Below are positions 1 to 8,231 of a stretch of 64,000 nt of DNA, piece after piece. A model generated the notes under the pieces. It had not been told where the DNA came from, did not search any database, and was given only the letters and a program-made list of their open reading frames with translations. Origin of the DNA: Benzoatithermus sp963720725 (GTDB lineage: Bacteria > Pseudomonadota > Alphaproteobacteria > Geminicoccales > Geminicoccaceae); the NCBI GenBank assembly GCA_963720725.1, contig CAVRGN010000013.1:434001-498000 (forward strand), given 5' to 3'. The stretch's first letter is position 1, and every line of letters begins with the position of its first letter. Position numbers and translations under genes: made by a program.

Positions 1-1195
1 CTCGACGGCGCCATCCGCTCGGTGGCCGGCGTCCTGCCGGCGGCGGTGGCGGCCGCCGAGCGCGGCCTCGGGCTGATCTGCCCCGCGGCCTGCGGCGCCG
101 AGGCGGCCTGGCTGAAGGACCAGGTTCCGATCCTGGCCGCTCCGAGCCTGCTGGCGCTGATCAACCACGCCCGCGGCTCGCAGCTCGTGGCGCCGCCGGA
201 GCCATGCATCGCCGACGACGAGGCGCCCTATCCCGACCTGCGCGACGTCAAGGGCCAGGAGACCGCCAAGCGGGCGCTCGAGATCGCCGCCGCGGGTGCC
301 CACAACCTGATGCTGATCGGGCCGCCCGGAGCGGGCAAGTCGATGCTCGCCGCCCGCCTGCCGGGCATCCTGCCGCCGCTCGATCCCGCCGAGGTCCTCG
401 AGGTGAGCATGATCGCGTCGGTCGGAGGGCATCTGGATGGCGGCCGGCTCTCACGGCGGCGGCCGTTCCGCAGCCCGCACCACGCCGCCTCGACCGCGGC
501 CCTGGTCGGGGGCGGCAGCCAAGCGCGGCCGGGCGAGATCTCCCTGGCCCATCTGGGCGTGCTGTTCCTCGACGAATTGCCCGAATTCGGCCGGGCGGTC
601 CTGGAATCGCTGCGCCAGCCGCTGGAGGCGGGGCGCATCACCGTGGCGCGCGCCCAGGCCCACATCACCTATCCGGCGCGCTTCCAGCTCGTGGCCGCGA
701 TGAACCCCTGCCGCTGCGGCCATCTCGACGACCCGATGCTGGCCTGCCCGCGCGCGCCGCGCTGCGGCGCCGACTACCAGGCGCGCATCTCCGGGCCTCT
801 GCTCGACCGCATCGACCTGCATGTCGAGGTGCCGGCGCTCAGCGTCGGCGACATGACCCTGCCGCCGCCGCGCGAGGGCAGCGCCGAGGTGGCCGCCCGG
901 GTCGCCGCCGCCCGGCAGCTGCAGGGCGAGCGCTTCGCCGAACTCGGCGCCGCCGCGCCCGCGCACCAACAGCGAGGCCGACGGCCAGCTGCTGGACCGG
1001 GTGGCCGTCGCGGACGAACCGGCGATGGCCCTCCTGCGCCGGGCGGCGCAGCAGCTGCACCTCAGCGCCCGCGGCTACCACCGCGTGCTGCGGGTGGCGC
1101 GCTCGATCGCCGATCTCGACGGCAGCGAGACCGTCCGCAAGCCGCACATCGCCGAGGCGATCGCCTTCCGGCGGGTGCCGCGCGCGCGAAGCTGA
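1..1195 (+). pseudogene. comM: ComM/YifB family Mg-chelatase-like AAA+ ATPase, 5' truncated, frameshifted
   Basis: The gene runs in from before the window. The first reading frame carries the AAA+ core: Walker A (IGPPGAGKS, near base 320), the Walker B-type run LFLDELPEF (near 560) and the cysteine motif MNPCRCG (near 700). Around bases 955-962 the frame moves by one base, and the C-terminal helicase-like domain continues in the next frame (DRVAVADEPAMALLRRAAQQ) to the stop at 1195. ComM is a hexameric helicase that drives branch migration during natural transformation. Without the shift the protein would look normal, so a single inserted base (sequencing error or recent mutation) is likely. 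The first frame reads on into acpS, which is a chance fusion. Confidence 0.85.
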
Positions 1196-1272
1196 GCCGC
1201 GCCGCTCCCTCGACGGCCGGGGCGGAACGTGCCATGGCTGCCGCCAGAGGATGGAGCCACCACGACCCGGCC

Positions 1273-1674
1273 ATGATCATCGGCCTTGGCAGCGACCTGA
1301 TCGACATCCGGCGCATCGAGCGGACGCTGGAGCGCTTCGGCGAGCGGTTCGTCACGCGCGTGTTCACGCCCCTCGAACGCGAGAAGTCCGACCGGCGGGC
1401 CAACCGGGCCCATTCCTATGCGCGGCGCTACGCGGCCAAGGAGGCGCTGTCCAAGGCGTTGGGCACAGGCTTCCGCTCGGGGGTATTCTGGCGCGACATC
1501 GGGGTCGTCAATCTTCCCGGCGGCAAGCCGACCCTGGCGCTCACCGGCGGGGCGGCACGCCGACTGGCGGTGATCACGCCGGCCGGCATGCGCGCGGTGA
1601 TCGACGTCACCCTCACCGACGAGCCGCCACTCGCTCAAGCGGTCGTGATCATCACCGCCTTGCCCGCAGTGTGA
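1273..1674 (+). CDS. acpS: Holo-[acyl-carrier-protein] synthase
   Basis: AcpS moves the 4'-phosphopantetheine arm of CoA onto a serine of acyl carrier protein, switching on fatty acid synthesis. The 133-residue protein has the usual length and both family motifs: MIIGLGSDLIDIRRIE at the start (metal-binding Asp) and RRYAAKEALSKALGTGF. The ATG at 1273 begins exactly at the conserved N-terminus. It leads the acpS-lepB-rnc-era order typical of Alphaproteobacteria. Confidence 0.95.
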   Translation: MIIGLGSDLIDIRRIERTLERFGERFVTRVFTPLEREKSDRRANRAHSYARRYAAKEALSKALGTGFRSGVFWRDIGVVNLPGGKPTLALTGGAARRLAVITPAGMRAVIDVTLTDEPPLAQAVVIITALPAV

Positions 1675-1815
1675 TCACGCTGCCTTTTGGCTCGCCTTTA
1701 CCTGATCCGTCCCCTCCGCTAGCTTGCGCGTCGCTCGGGGCGGGCGCTGTCCGCCCCACAGGTCAGCGACACGTCGGCGGCCGGCATTGCCTATCGCGGC
1801 GCTTGCGTCATTCCA

Positions 1816-2586
1816 TTGGACATATGTGAGATCATGCGCGAGTCGTTGGCGATGCCGGAACATAAGAGCGGGGGGTTGCGCGAGACCCTCAAGACCCTGG
1901 TCTACGCGGTGCTCATCGCCCTCACGGTGCGTACCTTCCTGTTCGAGCCGTTCAACATACCCTCCGGATCGATGAAGCCGACGCTGCTGGTGGGCGACTA
2001 CCTGTTCGTCTCCAAGTTCGCCTACGGCTACAGCCGCTATTCCCTGCCCTTCGGGCTGCCCCTGTTCTCCGGCCGGATCATGGAGCGGCTGCCCGAGCGC
2101 GGCGACGTCGTGGTCTTCAAGCTGCCGAGCGACAACAAGACCGACTACATCAAGCGCGTGGTCGGCTTGCCGGGCGACCGGATCCAGGTGCGCGACGGGT
2201 TGCTCTACATCAACGACGCGCCGGTCCAGGTTCGCCAGGTGGGCGAGTTCCAAGAGGACGATGGCGGGCGCCCGTTCCCCGTGGCGATGCTGGTCGAGCA
2301 ACTGCCCAACGGCCGCGAGCACCTGATCCTCGACCGCACCAGCCAGGGCAGCCTCGACAATACCGGCGTCTACGTCGTGCCGCCCGACCACGTCTTCGGC
2401 ATGGGCGACAACCGCGACAACTCGCAAGACAGCCGTGTCAGCCATGTCGGCTACATCCCGATGGAGAACCTGATCGGGCGCGCGGAGCTGCTGTTCTTCT
2501 CGGTCAATGGCGAGGCCACGTTCTGGCAGCCCTGGACCTGGCCCTTCGGCATCCGCTACGGCCGCCTGCTGAACTTCATCCACTAG
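1816..2586 (+). CDS. lepB: Signal peptidase I
   Basis: This inner-membrane serine protease removes signal peptides from exported proteins. A membrane segment at about residues 25-43 is followed by the catalytic box NIPSGSMKPTL with nucleophile Ser52. The general-base lysine is Lys113 in YIKRVVGLPGD, and the conserved box GDNRDNSQDSR lies near residue 197. The length of 256 residues suits the compact alphaproteobacterial form. In-frame ATGs at 1834 and 1852 are alternative starts; all keep the membrane anchor. The gene ends 5 bases before rnc. Confidence 0.95.
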   Translation: MDICEIMRESLAMPEHKSGGLRETLKTLVYAVLIALTVRTFLFEPFNIPSGSMKPTLLVGDYLFVSKFAYGYSRYSLPFGLPLFSGRIMERLPERGDVVVFKLPSDNKTDYIKRVVGLPGDRIQVRDGLLYINDAPVQVRQVGEFQEDDGGRPFPVAMLVEQLPNGREHLILDRTSQGSLDNTGVYVVPPDHVFGMGDNRDNSQDSRVSHVGYIPMENLIGRAELLFFSVNGEATFWQPWTWPFGIRYGRLLNFIH

Positions 2587-2591
2587 CGGCG

Positions 2592-3308
2592 GTGCGCCAG
2601 CGCCACGCGCGGCAGCTCGGATCGACGCCTGACCGGCGCGCGCTCGAGGAGCGGCTGGGCCATCGTTTCCGCGATCCGCGGCTGCTCGAGGAAGCGCTGA
2701 CCCACGGCAGCGTGCTCGGCCGGCGCGGCCGCGGCGACCGCACCTACGAGCGGCTGGAATTCCTGGGCGACCGCGTGCTGGGCCTGGTCGTCGCTCACCT
2801 GCTGATGGAGCGGTTTCCCGACGACGCGGAAGGTGCGCTGACCCATCGGCTGGTGGCCCTGGTGCGACGGGAGAGCCTGGCCTCGGTCGCGTGCGGCCTC
2901 GGCCTCGCCGACTGGCTGCGCACCTCGGCCAGCGAAGCCGGCACGCGACGGCCGGCGATCCTCGCCGATTGTTGCGAGGCGGTGATCGGCGCCGTCTACC
3001 TCGATGGCGGCTTTGCGGCGGCGCAGGCCTTCGTGGCGCGCCTCTGGGCCCCGCTGGTCGAGAAGGTGCAGGTGCCGCCCCGGGACGCCAAGATGGCCTT
3101 GCAGGAATGGGCGCATGCGCGGGCGCTGCAGCCGCCCGCCTACCGTGTCGTCGCTACGCTCGGCCCGGCCCACGCCACCACCTTCACGGTCGAGGTCACG
3201 CTTGCCGGGCGGCCGCCGCAGACGGCGGCGGCCGCGACCAAGCGGTCGGCCGAGCGGGCCGCCGCGGCACTCATGCTGGAACGGATCGAGGCCGATGACC
3301 GAGCTTGA
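2592..3308 (+). CDS. rnc: Ribonuclease III
   Basis: RNase III cuts double-stranded RNA in rRNA processing and mRNA turnover. The 238-residue protein has the catalytic signature YERLEFLGDRVLGLVVA, a second acidic cluster (ADCCEAVIGAVYLDGG), and a C-terminal double-stranded RNA-binding domain from about residue 160 (PKMALQEWAHARAL-type start, ATKRSAERAAAALML end). Translation starts at a GTG. The 3' end overlaps era by 14 bases, which implies coupled translation. Confidence 0.93.
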   Translation: MRQRHARQLGSTPDRRALEERLGHRFRDPRLLEEALTHGSVLGRRGRGDRTYERLEFLGDRVLGLVVAHLLMERFPDDAEGALTHRLVALVRRESLASVACGLGLADWLRTSASEAGTRRPAILADCCEAVIGAVYLDGGFAAAQAFVARLWAPLVEKVQVPPRDAKMALQEWAHARALQPPAYRVVATLGPAHATTFTVEVTLAGRPPQTAAAATKRSAERAAAALMLERIEADDRA

Positions 3309-4209
3309 GGCTGACCCCCGGCGCGCCGGGTTCGTGGCGATCATCGGCGCGCCCAACGTCGGCAAGTCCACCCTGCTCAACCGCCTGGTCGGGACCAAGG
3401 TCTCGATCGTCTCGCCCAAGGTGCAGACCACCCGGCGGCGGGTGATCGGCATCACCCTGGTGGGCCAGGCGCAGGTCCTGTTCGTCGACACGCCCGGCAT
3501 CTTCGCGCCCAGGCGACGGCTGGAGACTGCCATGGTCAAGGCCGCCTCGGCCGGCATCGCCGACGCCGATCTGGTCCTGCTCGTGCTGGACGCCAAGAAG
3601 GGGCTGGACCCCAACGCCCAGCTGGCGCTGCGCCAGCTCCAGCGCGAGAAGCGGCGCGCGTTCCTGGTGATCAACAAGATCGACATGACCGCCCCCGAGC
3701 GCGCGCTGCCGCTCATCGCCGCCGCCAACCAGGACTTCCCCTTCGCCGAGACCTTCATCGTCTCGGCACTGAACGGCGAGGGCTGCGACGAGCTGCTGGC
3801 GGCCGTGGCGCGCGAGCTGCCCGCTGGTCCGTGGCTGTTCCCCGAGGACCAGCTCTCCGACCTCTCCGACCGGGCCCTGGCCGCGGAGATCACCCGCGAG
3901 CAGATCTTCCACCGCCTGCACCAGGAGCTGCCCTACAGCATCACGGTCGAGACCGAGGGCTGGACGGAATCCGCGGACGGCGGCGAGGTCCGGATCGACC
4001 AGACCATCTACGTCCTGCGCGACAGCCAGAAACCCATCCTGATCGGCAAGAAGGGCCAGCAGCTCAAGGCCCTGGGCGAGGCGTCGCGCCACGAGCTCGA
4101 GCGCATCCTCGACAAGCGGGTCCATCTGTTCCTGTTCGTCAAGGTGCGCGAGAACTGGCTGGACGACCCCGAGCGCTACCGCGAGATGGGCCTGGACTTC
4201 GAGCGCTGA
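3295..4209 (+). CDS. era: GTPase Era
   Basis: Era is a 16S rRNA-binding GTPase needed for 30S subunit maturation. The 304-residue product shows the P-loop GAPNVGKSTL, the G3 motif DTPGI, the G4 motif NKID and a C-terminal KH RNA-binding domain containing ILIGKKGQQLKALGEASRHE. The ATG lies inside the end of rnc in another frame. Downstream genes are convergent on the minus strand, only 14 bases away. Confidence 0.96.
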   Translation: MTELEADPRRAGFVAIIGAPNVGKSTLLNRLVGTKVSIVSPKVQTTRRRVIGITLVGQAQVLFVDTPGIFAPRRRLETAMVKAASAGIADADLVLLVLDAKKGLDPNAQLALRQLQREKRRAFLVINKIDMTAPERALPLIAAANQDFPFAETFIVSALNGEGCDELLAAVARELPAGPWLFPEDQLSDLSDRALAAEITREQIFHRLHQELPYSITVETEGWTESADGGEVRIDQTIYVLRDSQKPILIGKKGQQLKALGEASRHELERILDKRVHLFLFVKVRENWLDDPERYREMGLDFER

Positions 4210-4223
4210 GGCTCGGGCAAAGC

Positions 4224-4847
4224 TCAAGCCTCCTTCGCCCCGGCGCCTCCGCGCGGCGAGAACTGCCGGACGAGGCGGACGACGTAGGCCAGGAGCACGA
4301 GCGCGAACACCGCCAGCATCACCCATCCGAGATAGTCCGCCGCGGTCTGCCATTGCCGGCCGCACACGAACCCGACGGCGGCCAGGGCCAGGACGACGGC
4401 GCTCGACCCGACGCTGGCCAGAGCCAAAAATCGCCAGGACGGCTGACCGAGCGCGCCTGCAGGGATGGCGATCAGCGTGCGCAGGATGGGCATGGGCTGG
4501 CACAGGAGGACGGCCAGCGCGCCGTGGCGCTCGAACCATGCCGTGGCGCGCTCGGCCTGCTCCGGTGCCAAGGTGAGCCAGCGGCCATGATTGCGGAGCA
4601 GTTCGAGCAGGCGCTCGTGCCCGAGCCGGCGACTCGGCAGGTACCAGAGGAATTCCCCGGCGGCCGAGCCCAGCCCGGCGCTGAGCACCACCATGGCGAA
4701 ACTGAGGCGGCCGTTGGCCGCCGCCAGACCGGCGAGCGGAACGACGGCCTCGGCCGGCACCGGCGGGATGGCGCGCGAGAGGGCGAGGAGCAGGAAAATT
4801 CCCGGATAGCCCAGTCCGTCCACCACTTGCTCGAGCCAGGCCGTCAC
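4224..4847 (-). CDS. DedA family (SNARE-associated) inner-membrane protein
   Basis: The 207-residue hydrophobic protein has four to five membrane segments. Its DedA-type motifs are SRAIPPVPAEAVVPLAG near the N-terminus and HGALAVLLCQPMPILRTLIA in the middle. DedA proteins act in envelope homeostasis, and some are undecaprenyl-phosphate or phospholipid flippases. The GTG start overlaps the upstream amidotransferase stop (GTGA), and the two genes upstream are joined the same way. This translational linkage to an amidoligase pair is the interesting point, since the membrane protein may handle a product of that pair. The transported substrate is unknown. Confidence 0.8.
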   Translation of the reverse strand: MTAWLEQVVDGLGYPGIFLLLALSRAIPPVPAEAVVPLAGLAAANGRLSFAMVVLSAGLGSAAGEFLWYLPSRRLGHERLLELLRNHGRWLTLAPEQAERATAWFERHGALAVLLCQPMPILRTLIAIPAGALGQPSWRFLALASVGSSAVVLALAAVGFVCGRQWQTAADYLGWVMLAVFALVLLAYVVRLVRQFSPRGGAGAKEA

Positions 4848-5521
4848 GGGATCGCGGCCTTGCCCGCGGCGCCGGCCAGGGCCCGGAACAGAGCGAGCTG
4901 TCGCCGGTCCAACACCAGGAATTCCGGGTGCCACTGAACGCCCAGATGGAATCCCTCGCCCGCCTCCACCGCCTGGACGATCCCGGCCTCGTCGCACGCG
5001 ACGACGCGCAGACCGTGGCCCAGCCGGTCGATCGACTGGTGATGCAGGGAATTGACCCGGCAGCGGCCGATGCCCAGGACCGCATGGAGGCGGCTGTCGC
5101 GCTCGATCCGGATCGTCTTGCGCGGCAAGGGTGTGCGCATGCGCGGCGCGTCGCCGTAGGTGGCATGGATGTCGGGGTGCAGGGAGCCGCCACGATGCAC
5201 GTTGATCATCTGCGCGCCACGGCAGATTCCGAGCAGCGGCAGCCGCCGCGACGCCGCCCAATCGAGCAGGCGCAGTTCCAGGCGGTCGCGCTCGGGATCG
5301 ATCCGAACCGTCGGTTCGACCGTGGCGCCGTAAAGGCTGGCGTCGATGTCGTCGCCGCCGCCGATCACCAGCCCCGCGATCCCGTCGGGCAAATCTGACC
5401 GGTCCGGCGTGATCCGCACCGGTCGCGCCCCCGCGCGCAGCAGCGCCCATCGGTTGAACTGCCACATGACGCGACCGCCGCGGCTCGAGCCGGTGACGCC
5501 GATCACGGGCCGCACCCTCAA
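4844..5521 (-). CDS. Class I glutamine amidotransferase, peptidase C26 (gamma-glutamyl-GABA hydrolase-like)
   Basis: The 225-residue protein has the complete triad of a class I amidotransferase: nucleophile Cys100 in LLGICRGAQ, and His and Glu in GVQWHPEF. The early motif IGVTGSSRGG and the loop VIGGGDDIDASLYG are typical of the PuuD-type C26 family, which cleaves gamma-glutamyl bonds. The start is a TTG overlapping the stop of the amidoligase gene (TTGA); a GTG two codons in is an alternative. Lying directly after an amidoligase, it may supply ammonia to, or trim gamma-glutamyl amides made by, that ligase. Its substrate cannot be read from sequence. Confidence 0.82.
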   Translation of the reverse strand: MRVRPVIGVTGSSRGGRVMWQFNRWALLRAGARPVRITPDRSDLPDGIAGLVIGGGDDIDASLYGATVEPTVRIDPERDRLELRLLDWAASRRLPLLGICRGAQMINVHRGGSLHPDIHATYGDAPRMRTPLPRKTIRIERDSRLHAVLGIGRCRVNSLHHQSIDRLGHGLRVVACDEAGIVQAVEAGEGFHLGVQWHPEFLVLDRRQLALFRALAGAAGKAAIP

Positions 5522-6486
5522 TCACCGACCCAGCGCGCGGTTTCGTCCACCCAGCTCGGCGATTCGTCACCGTCGTGGAAATCGAGGAAGCGCCTTGAGA
5601 GCGCCGCGAGCCGATCGGCGTCGGCAGCCAGGCGCTCGACCGTCACCCACCGGTTCCAATCCTCGACCACGCCCCAGCCCGGCCGGTCGACGTCCGAATT
5701 CGGCAGCCGGTAATGGAAGGCCGGCCGCGGTTTCACCTTGCTGTCGCCGATCCGGGCATGGATCCGGCCGGGGTCGAGCACGGCGAAGATCGGGAGCATG
5801 TCGAGTTCGCGATCTCGGGTCGGGCTGGCATCGAGATAGTCGTCGATCAGGCCGGCAAGGTCCGGGCGATAGCGGGGATCGGCCAGCTTTCGGACATACT
5901 CGCCCGGGAAAGGGCGCGTGAACGGGCCGAGCCGGCGCGCGAGGTCGACGTCCACGCGCGAGCGCAGCCAAGCCGCGAGGAGGGAGAACGAACGCAGATG
6001 CGCCAACAGATAGCTGCTATCCAGCGCTGCGACCTCCACGTTGAGGTGCAGTCCGAACGCGTTGAGCAGCCCGTCGCGCGTGCCGACGGCTCCGTCACGC
6101 CGGAGGTCCGCGACCAGCCGGTCGATCTCCGGCAGGCGCTCCGGGGGCAGCGGCGGGAACACGACCTCGATCGGCATGATCAGGCTGCCCAGGGTGCCGA
6201 CAGCTTTGTGCACGGTCTGCTTCAGCTTGCCCGTCAGCCCATCCTCCGGCGGCTGCGCCGGATGTGCGACGCTCATGTCGAGCTCGACCGTGATCTCTCC
6301 CAGCTCGCCGCCCGTCACGCAGTACCGGAAGCTGTCGATCTGTGAGATCCTGCCGCCGAACAGCTCACGCGCGCGTTCGGCCACCTCGGCGCCGGACAGC
6401 CCGGAGAGTTCCAGCTCCACGCCGATCCGCCGTGGAGTTCCGTCGGATCCGGTCTGCCGGGGCGGGAAAGCGGGTTGTGCGGACAT
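5518..6486 (-). CDS. Putative amidoligase (glutamine-synthetase-like COOH-NH2 ligase)
   Basis: The 322-residue protein opens with RRIGVELELSGLSG, the Glu-x-Glu strand typical of Amidoligase_2 proteins, where acidic residues bind metal-ATP in a glutamine-synthetase-like fold. Further family-like features are ITVELDMS, the GLHLNVEV strand with its histidine, and a C-terminal half rich in Arg and aromatics. Such enzymes are predicted to join carboxyl and amino groups with ATP. It is the first gene of three that overlap by four bases (ligase, amidotransferase, DedA). The ATG at 6486 is preferred; an upstream in-frame ATG at 6555 would add 23 non-conserved residues. The assignment rests on motif recognition, not alignment. 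Confidence 0.72.
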   Translation of the reverse strand: MSAQPAFPPRQTGSDGTPRRIGVELELSGLSGAEVAERARELFGGRISQIDSFRYCVTGGELGEITVELDMSVAHPAQPPEDGLTGKLKQTVHKAVGTLGSLIMPIEVVFPPLPPERLPEIDRLVADLRRDGAVGTRDGLLNAFGLHLNVEVAALDSSYLLAHLRSFSLLAAWLRSRVDVDLARRLGPFTRPFPGEYVRKLADPRYRPDLAGLIDDYLDASPTRDRELDMLPIFAVLDPGRIHARIGDSKVKPRPAFHYRLPNSDVDRPGWGVVEDWNRWVTVERLAADADRLAALSRRFLDFHDGDESPSWVDETARWVGD

Positions 6487-7102
6487 CGGCCGTCTGAGCT
6501 TCCAGTTGCGCGGCGGCCGCGTCGACACGACCAGCCTCGCTAAACCGCCGAGCATGGCCGGAGTGCCCTTGGCTGGGCCCGCACCAGGGCCTGCAGGCGC
6601 ACGACCTCCTGGCGCTGCCGACCGGTTGCACCTATTCCTGGGCGGATAAGACAGAACTACTGATTTCGGAGCACTCGGAACTCCGATGCCAGGAACTGCG
6701 CGCTCGACCTGGGCTTCGTCTTGGGCCTGCTGCTCGACTTAAGCCGGTTCAGGGCGTCGACAGCTCGGGCTGCCACAATGTCCGCAAGCTCGTCGAGCTC
6801 GCCCAGCGGCGCGCGTTCCGCATGGTGCTGACCCGCCTGCTGTCGGCGGTCGAGCGGCGGCGGCAGGCCGAGGCGGAGGCCCGGCCCGCACCTGCCGCAC
6901 GTCCATGACCTGCCCGACCTCGACCTCGGCCTCCTGCGCCGGCCGCGTACCGCCTGGACCGTGGCCGACACCGCCGATCGGATCACCCGCGCCGACGTCG
7001 CCCGCATGGCGGCCGAGTAGCCGCAGCTGCTCGTGGCCCTCCAGACGGCCATGCTGCGCATCCTCGCCCGCCGCGTATCCGACAGCACCGAGCTCGTGCA
7101 GC
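6487..7102. other. Non-coding or decayed stretch
   Basis: No intact gene is convincing between the amidoligase start and the end of the decarboxylase-family gene. Open frames here have unnatural composition and no recognisable motif. The right part contains the remnant described separately at 6955-7113. The promoter of the amidoligase operon should lie in the left part, but I see no clear -35/-10 pair. Confidence 0.5.
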
Positions 7103-7113
7103 TCAGCCGGTAG
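6955..7113 (+). pseudogene. Remnant of a C-terminal protein domain, possibly SulP transporter with cyclic-nucleotide-binding-like tail
   Basis: One plus-strand frame reads like real helical coding sequence (ADTADRITRADVARMAAE, then PQLLVALQTAMLRILARRV) to a TAG at 7111. It is interrupted by a TAG at 7018, where a Gln codon would fit. From memory, the pattern of a short acidic helix, ALQTAMLRILARR-type helix and terminal DSTEL helix resembles the tail of SulP-type anion transporters fused to a Crp-like domain. Nothing upstream restores the rest of the protein. Its 3' end overlaps the end of the convergent gene at 7103. Confidence 0.3.
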
Positions 7114-7480
7114 CAGCCGCCTCGGCGTCTACGGCGTCGAACACCTCCTTGGCGATGGCCAGCGCGGTGAAGCCGGCCGGAAAGCCGGCATAGTAGGCCA
7201 GGTGCATGAAGGTCTCGATCAGCTCCTCGCGGCTGAGCCCGGCGTTGAGCGCGCCGCGCAGATGCAGGCGGAGCTGCCGCTCGCGGCCGAGGGCGGCGAT
7301 GACCGAGACGGTGATCAGCTCGCGGTCGCGCAAGGAGAGCCCGGGCCGGGCCCAGACCTCGCCGAACAGGTGCGACGTGCTCAGCGCCATCATCGCGGCG
7401 CTGACCTCGTTGGCGGCGGGCTCGCCACCGAACAGCCGCTCGAGAATTTCCAGGCCGGCCTCGCGGCGCTCATCGCTCAT
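7103..7480 (-). CDS. Carboxymuconolactone decarboxylase family protein
   Basis: This all-helical 125-residue protein has the family core GEVWARPGLSLRDRELITVSV and ALNAGLSREELIETFMHLAYYAGFP, which resembles 4-carboxymuconolactone decarboxylases. Members include the protocatechuate-pathway enzyme and AhpD-like oxidoreductases. The CxxC motif of AhpD is absent, so a decarboxylase-like or unknown role is more likely. The ATG at 7480 follows a strong ribosome site (GAGGAGG). A longer in-frame start at 7513 is possible but less likely. A palindrome of the type flanking tetR lies just upstream (7524-7537), so control by that regulator is inferred. Confidence 0.85.
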   Translation of the reverse strand: MSDERREAGLEILERLFGGEPAANEVSAAMMALSTSHLFGEVWARPGLSLRDRELITVSVIAALGRERQLRLHLRGALNAGLSREELIETFMHLAYYAGFPAGFTALAIAKEVFDAVDAEAAATG

Positions 7481-7523
7481 GGCGTCCTCCTCGATTCGAG
7501 ATCGAATGATCAACTATGTTATC

Positions 7524-7537
7524 TGATCGATTGATCA
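7524..7537. promoter_or_regulatory. Putative TetR operator 1
   Basis: TGATCGATTGATCA has 5-base inverted arms (TGATC/GATCA). It sits 44 bases upstream of the decarboxylase-family start and overlaps the tetR stop codon. On one strand it fits GATyGATyGATC, the pattern shared with the two palindromes upstream of tetR. Confidence 0.55.
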
Positions 7538-8113
7538 TCTAGAACCACCGAGTGCCGCCGTCGCGCTCTGGGCGACGTGCTCGAGCATGCGACAGTCGGC
7601 GCCGGCCCGGCCTAGGGCCATGATGCTGATCACCGCGCCCGCCAGCGCGTCGGCCGCAGCCTCGATCGGAAGGCCGGCCCGCACCTCGCCGCGCTCGATC
7701 GCCACCGCCAACTGGCGCAGGAAGAAGTCGCGGATCTCCTGCAGGCGTCCATTGGCCAGGGCGCGGGTCGCCGCCGAGTGGACCTCCCGCTCGGCCAGCG
7801 TGTTGACGATCAGGCAGCCCTTGCGGTCCGGGTCCTCGGCGGCAAGGCGGACCTGCAGGTCGAGCCAGGCCTCGATCGCCGCCAGCCCGGTCCTGTCCGT
7901 GGGCAGGGTCTGGCGAAAGAACGCCGCATAGCCCTCGAAGCAGCGTCGAAACAGCTCCTCCTTGTCCTTGAACACCGCATAGAGGCTGCCCGGCTTCAGG
8001 CCGGTGGCCTCGTACACGTCCGACATCGCGGTCGCCGCGTAGCCGCGGCGCCAGAACACTTCGGTGGCCTGCGTCAGCACCTCGTCGATCGCGAACGCGC
8101 GCCGTCTGCCCAT
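7535..8113 (-). CDS. TetR/AcrR family transcriptional regulator
   Basis: The 192-residue protein begins with a TetR helix-turn-helix (VLTQATEVFWRRGYAATAMSDVYEATGLKPGSLYAVFKDKEELF), followed by a ligand-binding domain with the segment EDPDRKGCLIVNTLAERE typical of the C-terminal TetR_C_16/AefR-like group. The ATG at 8113 is preferred because an upstream in-frame ATG at 8182 would place the palindromes inside the gene. It lies between a decarboxylase-family gene downstream and a divergent SnoaL-like gene. Matching palindromes sit on both sides, so it probably represses itself and both neighbours. The ligand is unknown. Confidence 0.88.
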   Translation of the reverse strand: MGRRRAFAIDEVLTQATEVFWRRGYAATAMSDVYEATGLKPGSLYAVFKDKEELFRRCFEGYAAFFRQTLPTDRTGLAAIEAWLDLQVRLAAEDPDRKGCLIVNTLAEREVHSAATRALANGRLQEIRDFFLRQLAVAIERGEVRAGLPIEAAADALAGAVISIMALGRAGADCRMLEHVAQSATAALGGSR

Positions 8114-8125
8114 GACCGCAAGGTG

Positions 8126-8141
8126 GCGATCGATCGATCGC
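8126..8141. promoter_or_regulatory. Putative TetR operator 2
   Basis: GCGATCGATCGATCGC is a perfect 16-base palindrome 12 bases upstream of the tetR start codon. It contains the shared core GATyGATyGATC. Its position in the leader fits autorepression. Confidence 0.55.
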
Positions 8142-8170
8142 TGGGCAAGCCGAAAGATCAACGCTTGTTT

Positions 8171-8185
8171 TTGATCGATCAATCA
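8171..8185. promoter_or_regulatory. Putative TetR operator 3
   Basis: TTGATCGATCAATCA contains the perfect palindrome TTGATCGATCAA. Its complement holds TGATTGATCGATCA, a match to the same core as operators 1 and 2. It lies between the divergent tetR and SnoaL-like genes, 46 bases before the latter's start. Confidence 0.55.
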
Positions 8186-8231
8186 TTTACTGCGCATGTC
8201 GTGCAATCTCGCACCAAGGCAGGAGATCCAC

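Noticed and set aside
955..962. Programmed frameshifting in comM
   Set aside because: No slippery heptamer or downstream structure is evident, and similar one-base shifts occur in many unrelated genes here.
22..1674. Apparent fusion of ComM and AcpS in one frame
   Set aside because: The linking residues are unnatural; the ComM C-terminus and stop lie in another frame and acpS has its own normal start.
1675..1815. Small gene or riboswitch between acpS and lepB
   Set aside because: No start with ribosome site, no conserved RNA fold recognised; likely just the lepB promoter region.
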